64,000 bases of DNA from Streptomyces parvulus (GCF_014648855.1 NZ_BMRX01000008.1:1-64000); one strand, 5' to 3'; positions 1 to 10,101 are shown, numbered from the stretch's first letter. Numbers and translations: made by a program. Notes: generated by a model from the letters alone, not told the origin.

Positions 1-62
1 ATTTCCTCGGTGCTTTCCAGGTTCCCGCTTTCGCGTTTCCCTTTCCGGCGGTTCCGACTTTA

Positions 63-85
63 TCAGAAGTTCTGAGTCGGTCTGA
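63..85. promoter_or_regulatory. Two adjacent short palindromes
   Basis: The sequence shows a perfect 13-base odd palindrome (TCAGAA-G-TTCTGA, 63-75) followed almost directly by a second inverted repeat (CGGTC-T-GACCG, about 78-88). The surrounding 150 bases are less GC-rich than the rest of the window, as Streptomyces promoters often are. They lie about 80 bases upstream of a small candidate reading frame at 157. They could be operator sites for a dimeric regulator; nothing identifies the regulator. Confidence 0.3.
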
Positions 86-156
86 CCGGCTCGTTCGTTC
101 CGATTTTGATCGGCAGAGTGCTTCGTCGAATTCGAGATTCGGGAGGAAGCAAGCAG

Positions 157-264
157 ATGTTCACTGTGGCCTTCTGGGATGAACCCGTCTACAGGCAACT
201 GTTCGAATCTACCTCCCCGCTCGCGCCGTGTCAACGGCTCTCGCGGGAACGAAGAGGACAGTAG
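157..264 (+). CDS. Possible small ORF, 35 aa, unknown
   Basis: A reading frame of 35 codons begins with ATG and is preceded by a good Shine-Dalgarno sequence (GGGAGGAAG at 141-149, about 7 bases of spacing). The product starts MFTVAFWDEP and ends in an Arg-rich tail; there is no signal peptide, membrane segment or recognisable domain, and one cysteine. It stops just before the 3' end of the SpoIIM-like gene on the other strand. I do not recognise it. Support is limited to the ribosome-binding site and the relatively AT-rich promoter-like DNA upstream, so it may be a fortuitous frame. Confidence 0.25.
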   Translation: MFTVAFWDEPVYRQLFESTSPLAPCQRLSRERRGQ

Positions 265-288
265 CAGCTCACCGAGGGTCCACGCACA

Positions 289-1296
289 TCAGGCGGCCGT
301 GGGCACGGTGGCGCTGCGCTCGGCTTCCTCCACGTCGCCCGTGTCGCCCGCGCGTACGGCGCGTCGGCCCAGGACGTAGACGTAGGCGAGGAAGGCCGCC
401 TCGGCGACGACGCCGATGGTGATGCGGGCCCAGGTGGGCAGGCCGGACGGGGTGACGAAGCCTTCGATGGCGCCGGACACGAAGAGGACCAGGGCGAGTC
501 CGATGGCCATGCCGATGGCGGCTCTGCCCTCTTCGGCCAGGGCGACGCGCCGGCTGCGCGGGCCGGGGTCGATCAGGGTCCAGCCCAGGCGGAGTCCGGT
601 GCCGGCGGCGACGAAGACCGCCGTCAGTTCGAGCAGACCGTGCGGCAGGACCAGGCCGAGGAACGTGTCGAGGCGGCCGGCCGACGACATCAGACCGAAG
701 CCGACACCGAGGTTCAGCATGTTCTGGAAGAGGATCCAGATGACGGGCAGGCCGAGGAAGACGCCGAGGATCAGGCAGAGGGCCGCGGCCCAGGCGTTGT
801 TCGTCCAGACCTGTGCGGCGAAGGAGGCCGCGGGGTGGCTGGAGTAGTACGTCTCGTACTGGCCGCCCGGCCGCGTCATCTCGCGCAGCTCGGCGGGGGC
901 CGCGATGGTGGACTGCACCTCGGGGTGCGTGCCGATCCACCAGCCGAGCAGGGCCGCGACGGCGGTCGACAGGAGTGCGGTGGGGACCCACCAGTGGCGG
1001 GCCCGGTAGACGGCGGCCGGGAACTGCTGGGTGAGGAAGCGGGTGACGTCCCGCCAGGAGGCTCGGCGGGTGCCGGTCACCGCGCTGCGCGCGCGTGCCA
1101 CCAGCCGGCTGAGGCGTCCGGTCAGCTGCGGGTCGGGCGCGCTGGACTGGATCAGGGAGAGATGGGTGGCCGTGCGCTGATAGAGGGCGACGAGTTCGTC
1201 CGTCTCGGCGCCGGTGAGCCGGCGCCTGCGCCGCAGGAGCGCGTCGAGGCGGTCCCACTCCGCGCGGTGGGCGGAGACGAAGACGTCGAGGTCCAT
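289..1296 (-). CDS. SpoIIM-like (stage II sporulation protein M) membrane protein
   Basis: The 335-residue product has the layout of actinobacterial SpoIIM/DUF95-type proteins: a charged cytoplasmic N-terminus (MDLDVFVSAHRAEWDRLDAL) of about 95 residues, then five or so hydrophobic segments (near residues 98-118, 160-185, 205-230, 265-285 and 290-312). The start is the ATG at 1296; the open frame runs much further upstream but only as antisense of the neighbouring gene. It is divergent from an RDD-family membrane protein with 126 bases between the starts, a pairing common in Streptomyces and suggestive of a shared membrane role. The Bacillus SpoIIM role in peptidoglycan hydrolysis at the engulfing septum cannot simply be transferred, because Streptomyces does not make endospores. 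The precise function is unknown. Confidence 0.85.
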   Translation of the reverse strand: MDLDVFVSAHRAEWDRLDALLRRRRRLTGAETDELVALYQRTATHLSLIQSSAPDPQLTGRLSRLVARARSAVTGTRRASWRDVTRFLTQQFPAAVYRARHWWVPTALLSTAVAALLGWWIGTHPEVQSTIAAPAELREMTRPGGQYETYYSSHPAASFAAQVWTNNAWAAALCLILGVFLGLPVIWILFQNMLNLGVGFGLMSSAGRLDTFLGLVLPHGLLELTAVFVAAGTGLRLGWTLIDPGPRSRRVALAEEGRAAIGMAIGLALVLFVSGAIEGFVTPSGLPTWARITIGVVAEAAFLAYVYVLGRRAVRAGDTGDVEEAERSATVPTAA

Positions 1297-1422
1297 CGGG
1301 GTGCCTGCTCCTCGGCTATCGTCGGCGGCTCGTCGTGGATCAGCTTGTCGTACCGCGGCGCGGTGCGTCCTCAGCTTGGCAGACTGGCGGGGACGGGGGG
1401 AGACGAGGGAAGGGCGGCGGGC

Positions 1423-2346
1423 GTGAGCGAGCTGGTGACGGGCGAGGCCGTGGCGCTGGAGCTGCGGCCCGCGAGGCTGCCCAGCAGGGCGCTGGCGGTG
1501 CTGCTCGATCTGGCGGTGGCCGTGGCCGTCTACGTGGCCGTCACCATCGCCCTGGTGGCCTCCACCGCGTCCCTTGACATGGCGGCGCAGACCGCGCTGT
1601 CGATCGCCGCGTTCGTGCTCGTGCTGGTGGGTGTGCCGATCGCGGTCGAGACGCTCAGTCACGGCCAGTCGCTGGGGAAGATGGCGTGCGGTCTGCGGGT
1701 CGTACGGGACGACGGCGGGCCCATCCGGTTCCGGCACGCGCTCGTCCGGGGGCTGATCGGGGTGATCGAGATCCTCATGACGTTCGGGGTGGTCGCCTGT
1801 GTCGCCTCGCTGGTCTCTGCTCGCGGGCGGCGGCTCGGGGACGTGTTCGCGGGAACCCTGGTCGTGCGGGAACGGGTGCCGGTCTCCTCCGCGGGCTTCA
1901 TGCCGCCGCCCCCGCCGTGGCTGGCCGGGCGTTTCGCGGGGCTCGACCTGTCCGCGGTCCCCGACGAGCTGTGGCTCGCCGTCCGCCAGTACCTGACGCG
2001 CATGGGGCAGCTCGACGCACGGGTCGGCTGGGCGATGGCCGAACGCCTCGCCGCCGACGTGGCCGCCCGGACGGGTGCCCCGGTGCCGTACGAGGTGCCG
2101 CCGCCCGCCTATCTCGCGGCGGTGTTGCAGGAGCGGCAGGCCCGGGAGGCCCGGCGGGCGTTCGGGGGCACGGGTGGCGGGGAGCCGTTTCCCGCAGCGC
2201 CCTCTCCTGTCAGCCCCGCCTCCCCTGCCGTGCCTCCGGCCGCCGCACCGCCCCAAGCGGCAGCGCCCGCCACGCCTCCTCTCGTGACGCCTCCCGCCGC
2301 GCCGTCGGACCGGCGGCCCGGTACCGGGTTCGTGCCGCCGGCCTAG
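1423..2346 (+). CDS. RDD family membrane protein
   Basis: The 307-residue protein carries an RDD domain (about residues 10-155): the Arg in the ARLPSRALAVLLDLAV segment, the Asp of the first helix, and the RGRRLGDVFAGTLVVRE segment at the domain end. There are three predicted membrane segments. The C-terminal half is soluble and ends in a Pro/Ala-rich low-complexity tail of about 70 residues. The start is GTG at 1423, supported by a GAGGGAAGG ribosome-binding sequence around 1405-1413. RDD proteins are membrane proteins of uncertain function, sometimes linked to ion transport. It is divergent from the SpoIIM-like gene. Its TAG stop overlaps the stop of the convergent next gene within a CTAG palindrome. 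Confidence 0.85.
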   Translation: MSELVTGEAVALELRPARLPSRALAVLLDLAVAVAVYVAVTIALVASTASLDMAAQTALSIAAFVLVLVGVPIAVETLSHGQSLGKMACGLRVVRDDGGPIRFRHALVRGLIGVIEILMTFGVVACVASLVSARGRRLGDVFAGTLVVRERVPVSSAGFMPPPPPWLAGRFAGLDLSAVPDELWLAVRQYLTRMGQLDARVGWAMAERLAADVAARTGAPVPYEVPPPAYLAAVLQERQAREARRAFGGTGGGEPFPAAPSPVSPASPAVPPAAAPPQAAAPATPPLVTPPAAPSDRRPGTGFVPPA

Positions 2347-2963
2347 TGGGCGGGGAACGCGGACGGCGGTGACTCCAGGTCCTCCAGCTCGATGCCGGGG
2401 GCCGCGAGCACGACGTCGCCGACGATGTGCACGGCGTACTGCTCCCCCGTGTCCAGGGCTGTGACCTGGTATTCGTCCACGGTGAGGGGGCCGTTGTCAG
2501 TGGCGTGTGCTTCTCTTCCCAGCAAGGCCCAGGACTGGTCCACGGTGCGGGGGGCGAGGACCGGGTCGGTCAGGGCGACCATGCGCAGACGCGTGGCCGG
2601 ATCGGAGGGGGTGAGGCGCAGGAGTCGGGTGACGGCGACGAGGAAGGCCGGGGAGGTGCCGGTGAAGGCGTGGGCGCGCGCATTGCCTTCGGTGGCGTGG
2701 ACTCCGGTGGGGTCGGTACGGACCCAGGTGACTCCGTCGATGGCCGCGCCGCGTACCTGCCAGTCGGCGGCGTGGAGTTCGAGGCGGATGGGGCGGCCGA
2801 GTTCGTCGAGGGCGAGGTCGACGGAGCCGTGGTCGTTTCCGGTGGGCGTGGTCAGCCGGGAGACGTAGCGCCAGCCCGAGGGGCCCGGGGCGCACTGGAA
2901 GTGTTCTTCCGCGAGGGGGGTGTGGTCATGCGGGTCGTGGAGGGAATAGCGGCCGCGGGGCAT
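2343..2963 (-). CDS. Conserved hypothetical protein, 206 aa
   Basis: A soluble 206-residue protein without signal peptide or membrane segments. It begins MPRGRYSLHDPHDHTPLAEEHF and has alternating beta-strand-like segments with many Thr, Val and Asp residues, giving the impression of a single all-beta domain. I do not recognise a family with an assigned function. The start at 2963 has an AGGA ribosome-binding sequence five bases upstream. It lies downstream of S-adenosylhomocysteinase on the same strand, but a strong hairpin (3018-3048) stands between them, so it is probably transcribed separately or by read-through. Confidence 0.7.
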   Translation of the reverse strand: MPRGRYSLHDPHDHTPLAEEHFQCAPGPSGWRYVSRLTTPTGNDHGSVDLALDELGRPIRLELHAADWQVRGAAIDGVTWVRTDPTGVHATEGNARAHAFTGTSPAFLVAVTRLLRLTPSDPATRLRMVALTDPVLAPRTVDQSWALLGREAHATDNGPLTVDEYQVTALDTGEQYAVHIVGDVVLAAPGIELEDLESPPSAFPAH

Positions 2964-3017
2964 GGTGGTCCTGGGGGGTGACGGGCTGCTGGTCCGGCCG
3001 CTGAGGCGCCAACGGGG

Positions 3018-3048
3018 CAGGCCCCCGACACGGGGGTGCGGGGGCCTG
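3018..3048 (-). terminator. Hairpin downstream of ahcY
   Basis: A 10-base perfect stem (CAGGCCCCCG with CGGGGGCCTG) encloses an 11-base loop, 22 bases after the stop of S-adenosylhomocysteinase. No U-tract follows, which is usual for Streptomyces terminators. Confidence 0.65.
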
Positions 3049-3069
3049 TCTCGGAGGAGCCGGCAGGGC

Positions 3070-4527
<1,458 letters not shown>

Positions 4528-4820
4528 TGCGAGCTGCTCCTCGGGTTGGGTCGAGGGTGGGTACGGCTGACCTGCGCGGCGGCGGACACAGGGGTGCCCC
4601 CGGAAGAGGACACAGGCATGCCCGCGTACGCGCAGCGCAGTCCGTCGGAGGCCCTCTCTCCCTCGGCCGGTCCGTCCTGGACCGCCCGACCGCCATCAGC
4701 AGCGACGTCTGGCTCCACCCCAAGCTACACCGCGGGCGCCCGCGCGCCCCAGTCCGCCTCCGCACACTTCAGGACGTTCCGAGCGAGGATCGAGCGGGGC
4801 TCAGGGTGGGAGGGTGGACC
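4528..4820. other. Non-coding gap upstream of ahcY
   Basis: This stretch between the cation transporter and ahcY holds no convincing gene. It contains a 14-base perfect palindrome (CGCGGGCGCCCGCG at 4731-4744). I looked for a SAH or SAM riboswitch core in the ahcY leader on the minus strand and found no match I could support. Confidence 0.5.
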
Positions 4821-5801
4821 TCAGTGGGCGTCGGGAGGTGTCGCCGGGCCGCCGGGGGTGGCCTCGCGGTCCGGGCCCTTGGCGGCCTCGGACTCGCTGT
4901 AGATGTCGGGCTCCAGGTAGATGACGCGGGCGATCGGGACCGCCTCGCGGATGCGGGACTCGGCGGCGTCGATCGCGGAGGCGATCTCGGTGGCCGTGCC
5001 GTCGTGGCGGACGGCGATCTTGGCGGCGACGAGCAGTTCCTCGGGGCCGAGGTGGAGGGTGCGCATGTGGATGACGCCGGTGACCGTGTCGCCGGCGACG
5101 ATCGCGGCCTCGATCCGCTGGACCGCCTCGGGGCCGGCCGCCTCACCGAGCAGCAGTGACTTGGTCTCGACGGCCAGGACCAGCGCGATCAGGACGAGCA
5201 GCACGCCGATGCAGAGGGTGCCGATGCCGTCCCAGACGCCGTCGCCGGTGAGGAGGGCGAGGCCGACGCCGCCGAGGGCGAGGACCAGGCCGACGAGGGC
5301 GCCGAGGTCCTCCAGGAGGACGACCGGCAGCTCGGGGGCCTTGGCGTGGCGGACGAACTCCTTCCAGGACTTCTTCCCGCGCAGGGTGTTGGACTCCTTG
5401 ATGGCGGTCCGGAAGGAGAAGGCCTCGGCGATGATCGCGAAGACCAGCACGCCGACCGGCCAGTACCAGTGCTCGATCTCGTGCGGGTGCTTGATCTTCT
5501 CGTAGCCCTCGTAGAGGGCGAACATGCCGCCGAGGGAGAAGAGCACGATGGAGACGAGGAAGGCGTAGATGTAGCGCTCGCGGCCGTAGCCGAAGGGGTG
5601 TTGGGGGGTGGCCTCGCGCTGGGCGCGCTTGCCGCCGAGGAGCAGGAGTCCCTGGTTGCCGGAGTCGGCGAGGGAGTGCACGGACTCGGCGAGCATCGAG
5701 GACGATCCGCTGAAGAGGAACGCCACGAATTTCGCTACCGCGATCGACAGGTTGGCGAGCAGTGCCGCCACGATCGCCTTGGTTCCGCCTGACGCGCTCA
5801 T
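4821..5801 (-). CDS. Cation diffusion facilitator family transporter
   Basis: The 326-residue protein is a CDF-type divalent metal/proton antiporter of the cytoplasmic membrane. Helix 2 holds the SMLAESVHSLADSGNQ motif (residues about 36-51), whose HSxAD residues match the metal site of the family, here with Asn/Gln next to the second Asp. About six membrane helices are followed by a C-terminal cytoplasmic domain of about 90 residues and a Pro/Ala tail. A conserved HPFGYGRERYIYAF segment lies between helices 2 and 3. The start is the ATG at 5801 (MSASGGTKAIV); the open frame extends upstream but only as antisense-like sequence. It sits 154 bases downstream of manA on the same strand. The metal (Zn, Co, Fe or Mn) cannot be told from sequence. 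Confidence 0.9.
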   Translation of the reverse strand: MSASGGTKAIVAALLANLSIAVAKFVAFLFSGSSSMLAESVHSLADSGNQGLLLLGGKRAQREATPQHPFGYGRERYIYAFLVSIVLFSLGGMFALYEGYEKIKHPHEIEHWYWPVGVLVFAIIAEAFSFRTAIKESNTLRGKKSWKEFVRHAKAPELPVVLLEDLGALVGLVLALGGVGLALLTGDGVWDGIGTLCIGVLLVLIALVLAVETKSLLLGEAAGPEAVQRIEAAIVAGDTVTGVIHMRTLHLGPEELLVAAKIAVRHDGTATEIASAIDAAESRIREAVPIARVIYLEPDIYSESEAAKGPDREATPGGPATPPDAH

Positions 5802-5955
5802 GTGTCGCGTTGTCCCTTCGCCTTCGTCTGCGTCCGTACGCCGGTGGGGGCGCGGCCGGTGCACGGCTTTGCCCCTCCTTTGCGGTGCGCCATTGTTGCA
5901 GCCCGCGCGGGCCCCGACGTGCCGGATGCCCCTTCGTCCGCCCCTCAGACGTGCG

Positions 5956-7107
5956 TCAGAGGAGCACGGTGGCGCGGAAGAGCGTGCCGGTTCCGGACAC
6001 TTCGGCCTTTTCGTCCGCGGCGGCGAACACCGACTGTCCCGGGGTGAGTTCGTGCTCGCCGACTCGCACGGTGCCCGCGGTGCAGAGCAGGATCTGCGGG
6101 GTGGGCAGGGTGAGGTCGCGGGCGGCGGTGCCCTCGGGCAGGACGTGGCGGGACAGGCGGAACTCGTCGATCGGGGTCTCGTAGACCTCTTCGCCGTCGG
6201 GGGACGCCTCCGGCCGCAGGACACCGGGGTCGCCGGCCTCGAAGCGGACGATGCGCAGCAGTTCGGGCACGTCGACGTGCTTGGGGGTGAGGCCGCAGCG
6301 CAGGACGTTGTCGGAGTTGGCCATGATCTCGACGCCGAGGCCGTTGAGGTAGGCGTGCGGGATGCCGGCGCCGAGGTAGAGGGCCTCGCCGGGCTGGAGC
6401 CTGACATGGTTGAGGAGCATCGCGGCGAGGACGCCGGGGTCGCCGGGGTAGTGGTGGGCGATGTCGGCGTACGGGGCGTACGCGCCGCCGAGGCGGTCGC
6501 AGGCGGCCGCGGTCTCGGTGACCGTGCGGGACATCTCCTCGGGGTCGGCCGTGAGGACGGCGGTGAGGACTTCGCGCAGGGCGGCGTCCTCGGGGTGTGC
6601 GCGCAGCAGGTCGACGTACGGCTTGAGGGAGGCGACGCCCAGGCCGTCGAGCAGGTCGGCGGTCTCGGCCGGTGGGCGGAAGCCGCACAGCCCGTCGAAC
6701 TCGGTCAGGGCGCAGATGAGTTCGGGCTTGTGGTTGGCGTCCTTGTAGTTGCGGTGCGGGGCGTCCAGGGGGACGCCGCGGCGCTCCTCGTCCTCGTAGC
6801 CGGCCCTGGCCTGGGCGAGGTCGGGGTGGACCTGGAGGGAGAGCGGGGCGCCGGCGGCGAGGAGTTTGAGGAGGAAGGGCAGCCGGGGTCCGAACTTCGC
6901 CACGGAGGCGGCGCCCAGTTCGCGTTCGGGTGCGGCGTCGACGACCTCGGCGAGGGTGCCCCGGCCGGTGCGGGAGGGGGCGCCGGGGTGGGCGCCCATC
7001 CACATCTCCGCCTGCGGTTCGCCGGTCGGTTCGGTCCCGAGCAGGGCCGGGATCGCGGTGGTGGAACCCCAGGCGTAGGGGCGGACGGTGTTGTCGAGGC
7101 GGTCCAT
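5956..7107 (-). CDS. manA: Mannose-6-phosphate isomerase, class I
   Basis: A zinc-dependent cytoplasmic isomerase interconverting fructose-6-phosphate and mannose-6-phosphate, the entry to GDP-mannose. The 383-residue cupin-type protein shows the type I metal ligands: Gln/His in SLQVHPD near residue 93, Glu in NHKPELICAL near residue 128, and His in GAGIPHAYLNG near residue 250, followed by the conserved VEIMANSDNVLRCGLTPK signature. The N-terminal MDRLDNTVRPYAWGSTTAIP is typical. It is the last mannose gene of a same-strand run manB, Trm112-like, SIS protein, manA, with gaps of 60-110 bases, so cotranscription is likely. Confidence 0.95.
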   Translation of the reverse strand: MDRLDNTVRPYAWGSTTAIPALLGTEPTGEPQAEMWMGAHPGAPSRTGRGTLAEVVDAAPERELGAASVAKFGPRLPFLLKLLAAGAPLSLQVHPDLAQARAGYEDEERRGVPLDAPHRNYKDANHKPELICALTEFDGLCGFRPPAETADLLDGLGVASLKPYVDLLRAHPEDAALREVLTAVLTADPEEMSRTVTETAAACDRLGGAYAPYADIAHHYPGDPGVLAAMLLNHVRLQPGEALYLGAGIPHAYLNGLGVEIMANSDNVLRCGLTPKHVDVPELLRIVRFEAGDPGVLRPEASPDGEEVYETPIDEFRLSRHVLPEGTAARDLTLPTPQILLCTAGTVRVGEHELTPGQSVFAAADEKAEVSGTGTLFRATVLL

Positions 7108-7170
7108 GGGCTCTCTCTGCCGGTGCGTGTCCTGTGCGTGCGGGGTTCGTCCCCGCTACTGCGTACGAGA

Positions 7171-8298
7171 TCAGGCGCCCGAGGCGAGCGCCAGGTAAAC
7201 GGCGGCGAAATCCGTGATGGCGATCAGTTCGGCGAGGGTCTCCAGTTCGCCGCCCGCCTCGGGCTCCAGTTCGCTCATCGGCGTGTCGTGGCTCAGGGCC
7301 AGTTCACGGGCGCCGGGGGCGGCGGTGAGGCCGCCGCTGGGCCGGTCGCGCAGGAGCACCACGCGTGCGTGCAGTGCGGGTGCCTCCTCGACGCGGTCCC
7401 GGAAGAAGTCGTCGGGATCGGCGCCCGCGGCGAGGCGTCCGGCGAGCAGGGCGCTGTGTGCGGCGAGCGCTTCGGGCAGGTCGGCGACGACGGCCGGGGT
7501 GCCGGACAGCTCGGCGAGCGCGGCGGCGAAGCGGCGGCCCGCGGGGCCGGCGGAGGTGCCCTCGGTCCAGATCACCGGGAGGGACTCGGCCAGCTCGGCC
7601 GCCAGGGTCTTGGCGGGGTTGCTGTACGTCACGATGGCGGGCCCGCAGCGTTCGGCGATGCGGTCGAGCCGGTCGGCGATGCGGTCGACGGCCTCGGGCG
7701 GCGCGTCGAGCAGCCCGGTGCGGTCGAGGAGGACGAGGAGCGGGGTGAGCAGCGCCCACAGGACGCCGGGGGCGGCACCGGCGAGGGGTTCGTCCTGGTC
7801 GTAGGGGGCGGTCGCCATGGGGATGAACAGGCCGTGCGCGGCGCTCACCGACTCGCTGAGCGGCGTGCCCGCGGGGGCGACGGCGACGACGGTGCAGCCC
7901 CGCCGGTAGGCCTGCTCGGCGAGGAGCGACAGGCCCGGCTCGGTGCCGTCGGGGGTGGTGATCAGCAGGAGGTCGACGGAGCCGGCCCAGCCGGGCAGTT
8001 CCCAGCGCAGGGCGCCGGCGGCGGGCGCCACGCCGGTGGGCGCGAGGCGGATGACGGGGCTGCCGGCGCCGGCGAGGGTGCCGAGGAGGTCGGCGGCGTG
8101 GGTGGCGGCGGCGCCGGGGCCGGCGATGAGGACGGCGCGGGGGCGGCCGTCCGGCTGGAGGTTCCCGACGCCGGCCTCGGCGGCGTGCCGGGCGGCGGTG
8201 CGGACCCGGGCACCGGCCTCGGCGGCGCCGCGGAGCAGGCCGCGGTGGTCGGCCTCGGTGAGGCGCTCCGGGCTGTCGAGGAGCGATTCGTCGAGCAT
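7171..8298 (-). CDS. SIS-domain (TobH-like) phosphosugar isomerase-related protein
   Basis: The 375-residue protein has two alpha/beta halves like SIS-domain sugar isomerases: a first half with the RAVLIAGPGAAATHAADLLG turn (near residue 53) and LLLITTPDGTEPGL, and a second half with PVIWTEGTSAGPAGRRFA and a C-terminal helix ending LAELIAITDFAAVYLALASG that resembles the end of bifunctional phosphoglucose/phosphomannose isomerases. It lies between manA and the Trm112/manB pair, the position of the TobH protein in mycobacteria. A role in mannose or glucose phosphate metabolism is inferred from family and context; the catalytic residues of true isomerases are not obvious, so it may be regulatory or degenerate. 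Confidence 0.75.
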   Translation of the reverse strand: MLDESLLDSPERLTEADHRGLLRGAAEAGARVRTAARHAAEAGVGNLQPDGRPRAVLIAGPGAAATHAADLLGTLAGAGSPVIRLAPTGVAPAAGALRWELPGWAGSVDLLLITTPDGTEPGLSLLAEQAYRRGCTVVAVAPAGTPLSESVSAAHGLFIPMATAPYDQDEPLAGAAPGVLWALLTPLLVLLDRTGLLDAPPEAVDRIADRLDRIAERCGPAIVTYSNPAKTLAAELAESLPVIWTEGTSAGPAGRRFAAALAELSGTPAVVADLPEALAAHSALLAGRLAAGADPDDFFRDRVEEAPALHARVVLLRDRPSGGLTAAPGARELALSHDTPMSELEPEAGGELETLAELIAITDFAAVYLALASGA

Positions 8299-8381
8299 GG
8301 CGGCAGGTCTCCGATCGCCGGGGCGTTCGTTCGGTTGCGCGGGGTCGCCGGGTGGCCGGGTGCCGGTCGCGTCGTCGCCGG

Positions 8382-8552
8382 TCAGGCGGGGCGGCGGGCC
8401 TCGTCGACGAGGAGGACGGGGATGCCGTCGCGCACCGGGTACGCCAGGCCGCAGTCCTGGCCGGTGCAGATCAGCTCCGCGTCCCGCTCCTCGAGGGGGG
8501 CGTGGCAGGCGGGGCAGGCGAGGATCTCCAGGAGGCCGGCTTCGAGCGGCAT
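8382..8552 (-). CDS. Trm112-like zinc-ribbon protein, 56 aa
   Basis: A 56-residue protein (MPLEAGLLEILACPACHAPL at the N-terminus, then LICTGQDCGLAYPVRDGIPVLL further on) with a CX2C at residues 13 and 16 and a CX4C at residues 29 and 34, the pattern of the UPF0434/Trm112 family. It should fold as a small zinc ribbon. The eukaryotic relative activates methyltransferases; the bacterial role is not settled. The start is the ATG at 8552 and the stop is at 8382. It lies between manB (106 bases upstream) and the SIS protein (83 bases downstream) and is very likely cotranscribed with them. Confidence 0.85.
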   Translation of the reverse strand: MPLEAGLLEILACPACHAPLEERDAELICTGQDCGLAYPVRDGIPVLLVDEARRPA

Positions 8553-8658
8553 GGGGGTTCCCTTCGGGGCGGTTCGGTATGTGCGGATGTGCTGGTCAGG
8601 GTACCGCCGGTGGCGGTGGTGGCGGAGGTCGGCGGTGAGGTCGCCGGCCTCGCGCGCC

Positions 8659-10023
8659 TCACGCCCTGATGATCGCCAGGGCGGCGTCCCGGACCTTCGT
8701 CATCGTGGCCTCGTCGCGCGCCTCGGCGTTGAGGCGGAGGAGGGGCTCGGTGTTGGAGGGGCGGACGTTGAACCACCAGTCGGCGGCCGTGACGGTGAGG
8801 CCGTCCAGGTCGTCCAGGGTGACGTCGTCGCGGCCCTCGTAGGCGGCCCTGATCGCGGCGAGGCGGTCCGCCTGGTCGGCGACGGTGGAGTTGATCTCGC
8901 CGGAGCCGGCGTAGCGGTCGTACTGGGCGACGAGGGCGGACAGCGTGCCCGGCTGCCCGCCGAGGGCGGCGAGGACGTGCAGGGCGGCCAGCATGCCCGT
9001 GTCGGCGTTCCAGAAGTCGCGGAAGTAGTAGTGCGCGGAGTGCTCCCCGCCGAAGATGGCGCCGGTGCGGGCCATCTCGGCCTTGATGAAGGAGTGGCCC
9101 ACGCGCGTGCGTACCGGGGTGCCGCCCTGCTCCCGGACGACCTCCGGGACGGACCAGGAGGTGATCAGGTTGTGGATGACCATCCCCCGGCCGCCGTTGC
9201 GGGCGAGTTCGCGGGCGGCGACGAGGGCGGTGACCGCTGACGGGGAGACCGGGTTTCCGTCCTGGTCGACGACGAAGCAGCGGTCGGCGTCGCCGTCGAA
9301 GGCGAGGCCCAGGTCGGCGCCCTCCTCGCGGACGCGCTTCTGGAGGTCGACGAGGTTGGCCGGGTCGAGCGGGTTGGCCTCGTGGTTGGGGAAGGTGCCG
9401 TCCAGTTCGAAGTACAGCGGCACCACGTCGAGGGGCAGCCCGGCGAGGACCGAGGGGACGGTGTGGCCGCCCATGCCGTTGCCCGCGTCGACGACGACCT
9501 TCAGGGGGCGGATGGCGGTGAGGTCGACGAGGGAGCGCAGGTGGGCGGCGTAGTCGGCGAGGGTGTCGCGGCGGGTGACGGTGCCCGGGCGGGCCGCCGG
9601 TTCCGGGGCGCCGGTGACGCTCCAGCGCTCCACGAGGGCACGGATCTCGGCGAGGCCCGTGTCCTGGCCGACGGGTGCGGCGCCGGCGCGGCAGAGCTTG
9701 ATGCCGTTGTACCGGGCCGGGTTGTGCGAGGCCGTGAACATGGCGCCCGGCAGGTCCAGCGCGCCCGAGGCGTAGTACAGCTGGTCGGTGGAGCACAGGC
9801 CGATCCCGGTCACGTCGGCGCCCCGGGCCGCCGCCCCGCGCGCGAAGGCGTCGGAGAGGCCGGGCGACGAGGGCCGCATGTCGTGACCGACGACGACGGC
9901 GCTCGCGCCGGTCAGCTCGACGAAGGCCGCGCCGAACAGCTCGGCCAGCGACTCGTCCCACTGGTCGGGGACGACACCGCGCACGTCGTACGCCTTCACG
10001 ATCTGCGACAGATCAGCAGCCAC
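8659..10023 (-). CDS. manB: Phosphomannomutase/phosphoglucomutase
   Basis: Converts mannose-6-phosphate to mannose-1-phosphate (and possibly the glucose equivalents) for GDP-mannose synthesis. The 454-residue alpha-D-phosphohexomutase has all four domains: phosphoserine loop TASHNPARYNGIK near residue 98, Mg-binding DGDADRCF near residue 244, sugar-binding GGEHSAHYYFRDF near residue 325, and the phosphate-binding RPSNTEPLLRLNAEA near the C-terminus. The start is a GTG at 10023 with AGGAAGG about seven bases upstream. It heads the manB, Trm112-like, SIS, manA run and lies 78 bases downstream of the lactate permease gene on the same strand. Confidence 0.95.
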   Translation of the reverse strand: MAADLSQIVKAYDVRGVVPDQWDESLAELFGAAFVELTGASAVVVGHDMRPSSPGLSDAFARGAAARGADVTGIGLCSTDQLYYASGALDLPGAMFTASHNPARYNGIKLCRAGAAPVGQDTGLAEIRALVERWSVTGAPEPAARPGTVTRRDTLADYAAHLRSLVDLTAIRPLKVVVDAGNGMGGHTVPSVLAGLPLDVVPLYFELDGTFPNHEANPLDPANLVDLQKRVREEGADLGLAFDGDADRCFVVDQDGNPVSPSAVTALVAARELARNGGRGMVIHNLITSWSVPEVVREQGGTPVRTRVGHSFIKAEMARTGAIFGGEHSAHYYFRDFWNADTGMLAALHVLAALGGQPGTLSALVAQYDRYAGSGEINSTVADQADRLAAIRAAYEGRDDVTLDDLDGLTVTAADWWFNVRPSNTEPLLRLNAEARDEATMTKVRDAALAIIRA

Positions 10024-10101
10024 GGCCAGCCTTCCTGGAGGTGCTCTGGGGCCCCCAAAGTACCCGCACCCGCGACCCGGCCGGCGCGCGGTCGCCGAAG
10101 G

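Noticed and set aside
4528..4700. SAH or SAM riboswitch before ahcY
   Set aside because: No stretch of the leader matches the conserved core of either riboswitch as I know them; a covariance-model search would settle it.
5608..9240. A 1210-codon plus-strand open frame opposite manA, the SIS protein and manB
   Set aside because: It crosses three well-supported genes on the other strand, and its product is low-complexity without motifs.
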